DNA of 64,000 bases, from NCBI RefSeq assembly GCF_003369915.1, contig NC_046673.1, positions 6,556,001 through 6,620,000 on the forward strand, given 5' to 3'. Source of the DNA: Drosophila miranda (taxonomy: Eukaryota > Arthropoda > Insecta > Diptera > Drosophilidae). This document shows positions 59,101 to 64,000 of the stretch, piece after piece (position 1 is the first letter of the stretch; the number at the start of each line of letters is the position of its first letter). The translations under genes were made by a program, and so were the position numbers. The notes under the pieces are model-generated. The model worked only from the letters and a program-made list of their open reading frames with translations. It searched no databases and had not been told where the DNA came from.

Positions 59101-61020
59101 AACATCAAAAAATACGGTCAAATCAAAAATGTAGGGAACAAATGGACGAACGAAGATGACAAAAACTTTCTCAATATGGTTAAAGTAACCCCATCCACGT
59201 CAAACAGTAGGCCCCCTAAGAAAATTCCTGCCCCTTTGTTAGGACCAGACGACCCGGAACCCCTGGAACTGGAAGAATTCCTGGCCTTCCTAAAAACCAG
59301 GAACCCCAATTCGGCTAGAGGCCCTGATGGCATCTCGTTCAGGATGCTTCAAAAGCTACCAAGTGGGAAAAAACAAGACATTTTTGAAATTGTAAATAAA
59401 GTATGGCTGAGTGGCGTCATCCCTGAAGTCTGGCGCAGGATAAAAGTGGTACCCATCCCCAAGAAGAATGCAGACCCTACTTCCTTCCAAAACCATAGGC
59501 CGATTTGTTTGATTAACACGCTGTTTAAATCCATAGAGGGGTTGATAAAGTTGAAGTTGGACGAGCACATAGTAAACTGTGACCTGCTGCCGGTCAGGTC
59601 CTATGCCTTCAGGAGAAACAGGTCCACGGCTCTTTGCATCAACGACCTTATCAACAAAGTTATCAACAAAGTTCGCAGCTTGCCTAGATTTACAAAGAGC
59701 GTTCGACTGCGTAAGAGTGGACACACTCGAGCACAGGATGAGGGATATGCGGTTCAATACAAGCCTCACGGCTTGGATCTCCAGCTTCCTTAACAGACGA
59801 ATTCTCATAAAGGGCAAAAGCGAGGTAGAGGTGAACAGAGGTGTTAGCCAGGGTAGCTGTCTCAGCCCAACCCTTTTTAACCCTTACACAGCCGAACTAC
59901 ATGATATTAACAGTCATAACTGCTTACTGTTTCAGTATGCTGATGACTTTTTCATAGTTTGTTTTCATAAAGACGTATCCATTGCGAAAGGTGTGCTGGA
60001 AGACAGTATAGATAAGTTCGAAGAAAAATGCAATAGGCTAAACCTGTCATTCAATACGGTGAAGTCTAAAGTGATTTACTTCAACAATCATAGAGCTGCG
60101 CTAAATATCTCGCATCAAGGAGTTGAGATCAGACAAGTAGAGCAGATCAAATACCTAGGCAGGACTATCTCAGCAAACAACTCAGCCTCTGGTCACATTG
60201 ATCTGGCCATCTCGGAATCGAACAGAAACTGTGCGTTTCTCAGATTACTCAGTGGGTGTCACTATGGTATCAGCCCCAAAAGAGGGCTTATATTTTACAA
60301 GGCATTTGTCAGAAGTAGGCTAGAGTACGCGTGCTCATCATTCTGCAACCTGTCCAAATCTGCCTTGGCCAAAATCAAATCCCACTGCAACCATCACCTC
60401 AGAAAGTCGCTGGGTCTGATAATCTTCACTCCCGTTCCTATCATATATCACATGGCAGGAGAACTTCCCCCGGACTACAGGATGAGATTCCTGGCGGCGA
60501 AAGAGTTGGTTAAGGTGTTTGCATTTAATCTCCCAGCAAGTGAAACAGTGTCAGCAAATAGTGATTTAAACACGGGCTACGCTAAGGCATATCGGGAGTT
60601 TGGCAGCATAATAGATAGAGTTAAGGTTTTCGAGAACACAGCTTCATTTTGCACTAAAATTAGCTCCGACATAGAATTTTTCAAGGGTTCTGCACCCAAC
60701 AAGCACGCTATAGACCAGGCAGGTATCATGCTGCTCCACGGGGAAAAGAAGGATCAGCTGACAAAGGGTGGTTTTGAAATCTATTACACGGATGGGTCAG
60801 TCGCAGATGGGCATTCCAGCGCCGCTTTCCTGCACGATAGGACAGGTTTTTTAGATAGCTATTACACGCACAAAACACTTTCCTCGTTGTCCGCCGAGCT
60901 CCTTGCTATCGAGAAGGCATTAGACCATGCTATTTTGTACAATTTTCCTCGTGTCGCGCTCCTGACAGACAGCAGAAACGGGGCCCTCATTCTGGCGAAG
61001 AACATTCAGGATAACTCTAT
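56134..61020 (+). mobile_element. non-LTR retrotransposon (LINE with RNase H; I/LOA-like), 3'-truncated
   Basis: A 5' UTR (about 56134-56509), ORF1 with zinc knuckles and ORF2 with endonuclease, reverse transcriptase and part of RNase H occur in order. The 5' end abuts the inverted repeat. The 3' end lacks the rest of RNase H, 3' UTR and poly(A), and joins copy 3 of the gene unit at about 61015-61020. RNase H in ORF2 excludes typical Jockey elements and suggests the I or LOA (Bilbo/TRIM) groups, which occur in obscura-group flies; clade is not settled. Confidence 0.85.
56510..58072 (+). pseudogene. LINE ORF1 (gag-like nucleic-acid-binding protein), one in-frame stop
   Basis: Reads from ATG at 56510 through a basic threonine-rich head and a folded middle (KIIVNKYYEWHKGPY onward), then meets TAA at 57254-57256. 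The same frame resumes at once and carries three CCHC-type zinc knuckles (CFRCFRFGHLAQHC, CFKCGQDHSKDIIC, CANCKGEHAATHPQC) before ending at TGA 58070-58072, overlapping the ORF2 start by ATGA. ORF1 proteins coat the retrotransposon RNA. Apart from the nonsense codon the frame is whole, so the element is fairly young. Confidence 0.8.
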
Positions 61021-61026
61021 TTCTTA
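58069..61026 (+). pseudogene. LINE ORF2 (endonuclease, reverse transcriptase, partial RNase H), frameshifted and truncated
   Basis: The first frame (from ATG 58069) encodes an AP-type endonuclease (MKILQLNIQS, ILSEIW, GGDFNAR, the last containing catalytic D and N) and the start of the RT fingers (RGPDGISFRML, VPIPKKNADP, HRPICL). A frameshift near 59660-59680, next to a 12-bp tandem repeat (TATCAACAAAGT twice), moves the reading to the next frame, which holds RT motif A (CLDLQRAFDCV), SQGSCLSP, and the catalytic YADD at about 59937. The RNase H domain begins at YYTDGS and stops after LLTDSRNGAL, where the element is cut; the final codons before the stop at 61025 come from the joined sequence. 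Confidence 0.82.
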
Positions 61027-61602
61027 ATATTGGCTTCCACCGGTTAATTACACGATAAATTACAGCGAATTCGGTTTTGTTCCAAAATTTTTCCCGGTAA
61101 AACCAAGAAAAAGAAATGACCAGTGTGACCGCGGATTTATAGTCAACCCTCAGAAATATTTCGTCTCATTTTAAAAATAAACTGACGAATTCATGTTCTA
61201 TATTCCTCGATTTATATATTCCGTGGAATATTACTAGCTATCTAGATCTCTCAGCCCTGCCCATATAATTTGATCCAATTAATGAATCTATTTTCTAAAT
61301 GACTGGCTTATTTTACACACTTGAAATTGATTTTTTTGGCTCAATTTTGGTTCCTCAACAACAATATATCGTCTCGTGTGATGATGCATCGAACTTAGCC
61401 CACTTAAGCCCCCTCTATTTAAATAGTTTAACTACTTGAGGTAAATGGCGGAAGATATTAAAGATTGTAAGTTCATCTTGTAAACTTATGCCATCTTTCC
61501 TCTAAATTTAAACACTATATCTTTCTCCTGAACTGCGCTAACATTGTTAAATATTCATTATTTTCGGTTGTAAATTGAAATACCCCCTTGGCTTATAATA
61601 GG

Positions 61603-61827
61603 TTAATCGTTCTCCGTCCAGGATTGGAACATATTAATGTTTTTTTCCTTAAGGCGAGTCCTCCTATCAGAGACGATTTGTCCAGCCTGAACATGAGTTT
61701 GGATTCTACAGACGTCGCTGGCACGCATAAATATTTGAACATAAGGATTTTTACTAAATCGAATTAATTTTCGATAGTGCCAAACCAGCGATAGTGCCAT
61801 CGATAGCTCTCCACCTCTAAACAACAA
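61603..61827 (-). CDS. short ORF, copy 3
   Basis: Same 74-codon frame with one replacement (RFSKNPY for RFSRNPY). Same doubts as for the other copies. Confidence 0.28.
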   Translation of the reverse strand: MLFRGGELSMALSLVWHYRKLIRFSKNPYVQIFMRASDVCRIQTHVQAGQIVSDRRTRLKEKNINMFQSWTEND

Positions 61828-61929
61828 CGACTGCAGAATAACAAAAAATTGATATTTAATGGTAAATATGTATGTGTATAATTAGCATTGAAACTAGCTA
61901 AGATTAACTATTGGAAAGGAATCATTAAA

Positions 61930-63989
61930 TTATGTGGTTTCTCTGTCCATAAAATTTCGATTTAGAATTTGCATTTTGGCGCTGTGCGTATCCACATTAT
62001 TGACCAGCAGGTAATTCTCACGAACAAAAGTCTTGAATGGGGTGTTGAACTGATTGGGACGCCAGATTTTCTGTGTGTCAGTGATGCGCCAACGCTCTAC
62101 GTTCACCTCAAACTGGCAGTACTAGCACCGGAGTAGCTCCGCCTCGTTTTCAAACGTTACCAGGCCATAGGAGCAACGGGCGCAGAGCGTGCAGGAATAT
62201 TTATAGCTGGCATCGCAGTCACTATTCAATGCCAGCTCTGGTATCAGGCTCTTTGCTTGGTAGGCCCTGAGGATACACAAGAGATAGGGGATAAACAAGA
62301 GAAGCAAGATGAGGCTTGCCAGCCTACCATTTGCGGCAGTTGTCGCCATGTCCTGTCTCACGGTTAAAGACAAAGGCCGCCACATGGCACATCTCATGCA
62401 GCAGTGGCTTTATAAGCATGCCAGGTTGATTGATGTGCTTCCACAGCAGAATACGCGCAGTGCGGTTGCCTGAAGAGTTGAAACCCAGCTCGCTGCTGCA
62501 GGGAGTACTCATGCTATTTTTCCAATAGATTTTCGCCTGAAGGCCGCAGTGAAAGATGGCATGATTGAACATACTAAATAGGACCTTGGCCAGAGCCACT
62601 TTGCACTTCTCAAAGTCACCTTTGCGATAGGGCAAAGCCCGCGGATGGCACATATTGATCAAATTCTGAGCTGTAAGTGTTAGTTTTTCTTTAGGACAAA
62701 CGTATTTAACTAACGATTTAGGGATTCGACGAATCCGTAGAAGAGCGGATGCTGTTCTAGGCAGGCAATGCTTCCATTGTGGCGCCGGCAAATGCTCGCA
62801 CGCTGTTTATCGCTTGGCAGTCCACTCAGATCGATCGGCTCCTTGAGGAAGGCCGGTGTCTGTGTCTCAATGAAGGTGGAATTCACCTGGACAATCAGAT
62901 CGTCATAAAACTTAGCTTGCCTCTCCTGAAATGTGGGTATATACAGTTTCGATGTGTTCAGCATTGACCAGGTGTTGCTGCTTGTCGGTGTGATGGGCGT
63001 AATAAGGCGTTTGGGTGTCGATAAGGTGGTCGTCTCAGTTAGATGACTCTTGGAGGCCACTGGAAGGGTCTCCTTTTGCGGAGAGTTATCTGGGTCATCG
63101 TCAAAGTTGTCCATGGGATTGTAGAGGCGCCGGCGCGGGGCAATAAGTCCCAGGAACTTGTGCAGTTTCGTCTTGAGCTCCGGATCATCATCAACCGATA
63201 GATCGGCTACGGGGTTGTCCCCCACAATCGCCACAGACTGGCTCAGATCAATATATATTAGACGTCGATCGCTTTCGGGGCTATTGGCTTCGCTGCTGCT
63301 GCTGTGCTGATAGGAGAAGCGCCTCTGTTTGCGACCCACCCATTTAAGCTCCGTGGGGCTCTGGTCCACGTTATAATCGTCGTCATCATCACTGTCGATC
63401 GAAAAACTAATCGACTCGTCTTCCCCCTCCGGCTGCGACGAGGAGTAATCAAATGTGGTATCCAGAACAGTGCGCACGGCGCGTCCACTGCGGGTTACCA
63501 CTGTCGGATTAGTAGGGGTGCTGGCACGACCCACCGACTGATCTACGAATATAAATCCATCTATATTATATCATTCTTCAGATACCTACTCCCGACTTAC
63601 ATTTTTCTACCGATCCACTGGCGGGTGATTCCCCAGATGTCCCACGTTTTCTTGAAGATCTTTGATCCATGTTGCCCAGACTAGAATCTATTATATTTGT
63701 TTTGAAAATTACTACGCCTTGTACATTATTATTTTTGGGGACAATTTTTCTTACTGCTTCTGCTGATTGTCTCTTCAGGTTCTGTCTCTTCGATGAGGAT
63801 GTTATCCTCTGCTGAAGTGCTATTAATCTCGGATAAATGGAAGAAGCTGACCGCGCTCAACGAATCATCCGAATCAACAAAAATAACACTGCTGCTATCT
63901 CTGCTAGGTGTATTTTCGTCGTCACTATTGCCAGCTTCGCCCATTTGGGGCAGTTTGCACGGGAGATCGTCATTCTTCTGCGACAGAAA
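61930..63989 (-). pseudogene. Gcna: GCNA metalloprotease, copy 3, with a premature stop; exon 1 outside the window
   Basis: Exons visible: 63989-63755, 63687-63601, 63542-62715, 62670-62328, 62266-61930. In the last exon TGT-CAG becomes TGC-TAG (stop at 62124-62122), removing the final 64 of 637 residues. This breaks the C-terminal zinc ribbon after its third cysteine, while the SprT domain with HEMCH stays intact. The dinucleotide change (plus strand CTGACAC to CTAGCAC) is odd for a single point mutation. Other differences: H to L in TELKW and K to E in NSPESDR. A protease without its zinc ribbon could still be made, so loss of function is likely but not certain. Confidence 0.85.
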
Positions 63990-64000
63990 CTGGTGGAATG

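Larger units (their letters stand above)
61018..64000. repeat. segmental duplication unit, copy 3, left-truncated and cut by the window end
   Basis: Starts at the sequence just upstream of the DXO start codon (equivalent to about 43124 in copy 1), so RABL3 and DXO are absent. Offset to copy 2 is 10244 bp across the Gcna region. It shares the copy 2 variants TTACTAGC, GGGACGCC and CTAGAATC. Confidence 0.95.

Noticed and set aside
39752-64000. CRISPR, phage or bacterial operon interpretation of the direct repeats
   Set aside because: Introns, eukaryotic promoters and a LINE show this is eukaryotic segmental duplication.

Overview
The window looks like X-linked (Muller A) DNA from a Drosophila of the obscura group. 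It shows short GT-AG introns, many CAG/CAA, GA and GT microsatellites, TATCGATA (DRE-type) promoters and INE-1/SGM/ISY-like mobile repeats. The recognisable genes (a CG8945-type carboxypeptidase, two SLC36 transporters, Arpc3B, RABL3, Dom3Z/DXO, Gcna) are, as far as I recall, mostly X-linked in D. melanogaster. Species and chromosome are inferences. All splice models were built by hand from splice sites and codon phase.

Layout. 1-6.6 kb is mostly non-coding, with one short candidate terminal exon on the minus strand. 6.6-8.5 kb holds a compact two-exon plus-strand gene and a weak candidate mini-gene. 9.0-17.4 kb is one minus-strand six-exon gene for a 1508-residue secreted protein: a very long low-complexity N-terminal region followed by a carboxypeptidase propeptide and domain whose catalytic and zinc residues are largely replaced. 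A plus-strand two-exon membrane-protein gene is nested in its 3-kb intron. 17.5-29.3 kb is intergenic and intronic DNA with a candidate promoter and first exon. Two tandem amino-acid transporter genes follow (29.3-32.3 and 37.1-38.7 kb), then Arpc3B on the minus strand (39.1-39.9 kb).

From about 39.75 kb to the end, the window is a segmental duplication. A 7.6-kb unit carries the first exon of Arpc3B, RABL3 (+), DXO (-), a short ORF (-) and Gcna (-). It is complete at 39.75-47.39 kb and repeated at 47.39-54.8 kb. A third, 5'-truncated copy starts at 61.02 kb and runs off the window. Between copies 2 and 3 lie a complete 1.06-kb ISY/INE-1-like element, an inverted copy of the unit's end, and a plus-strand non-LTR retrotransposon cut off inside its RNase H domain and fused directly to copy 3. 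DXO is intact in both of its copies. RABL3 copy 2 and Gcna copy 3 each carry a single premature stop, so the block is decaying unevenly. Copies 2 and 3 share variants against copy 1.

The clearest results are the catalytically dead carboxypeptidase-like protein and the transposon-associated amplification of a germline protease gene (Gcna) with a decapping-exonuclease gene (DXO).
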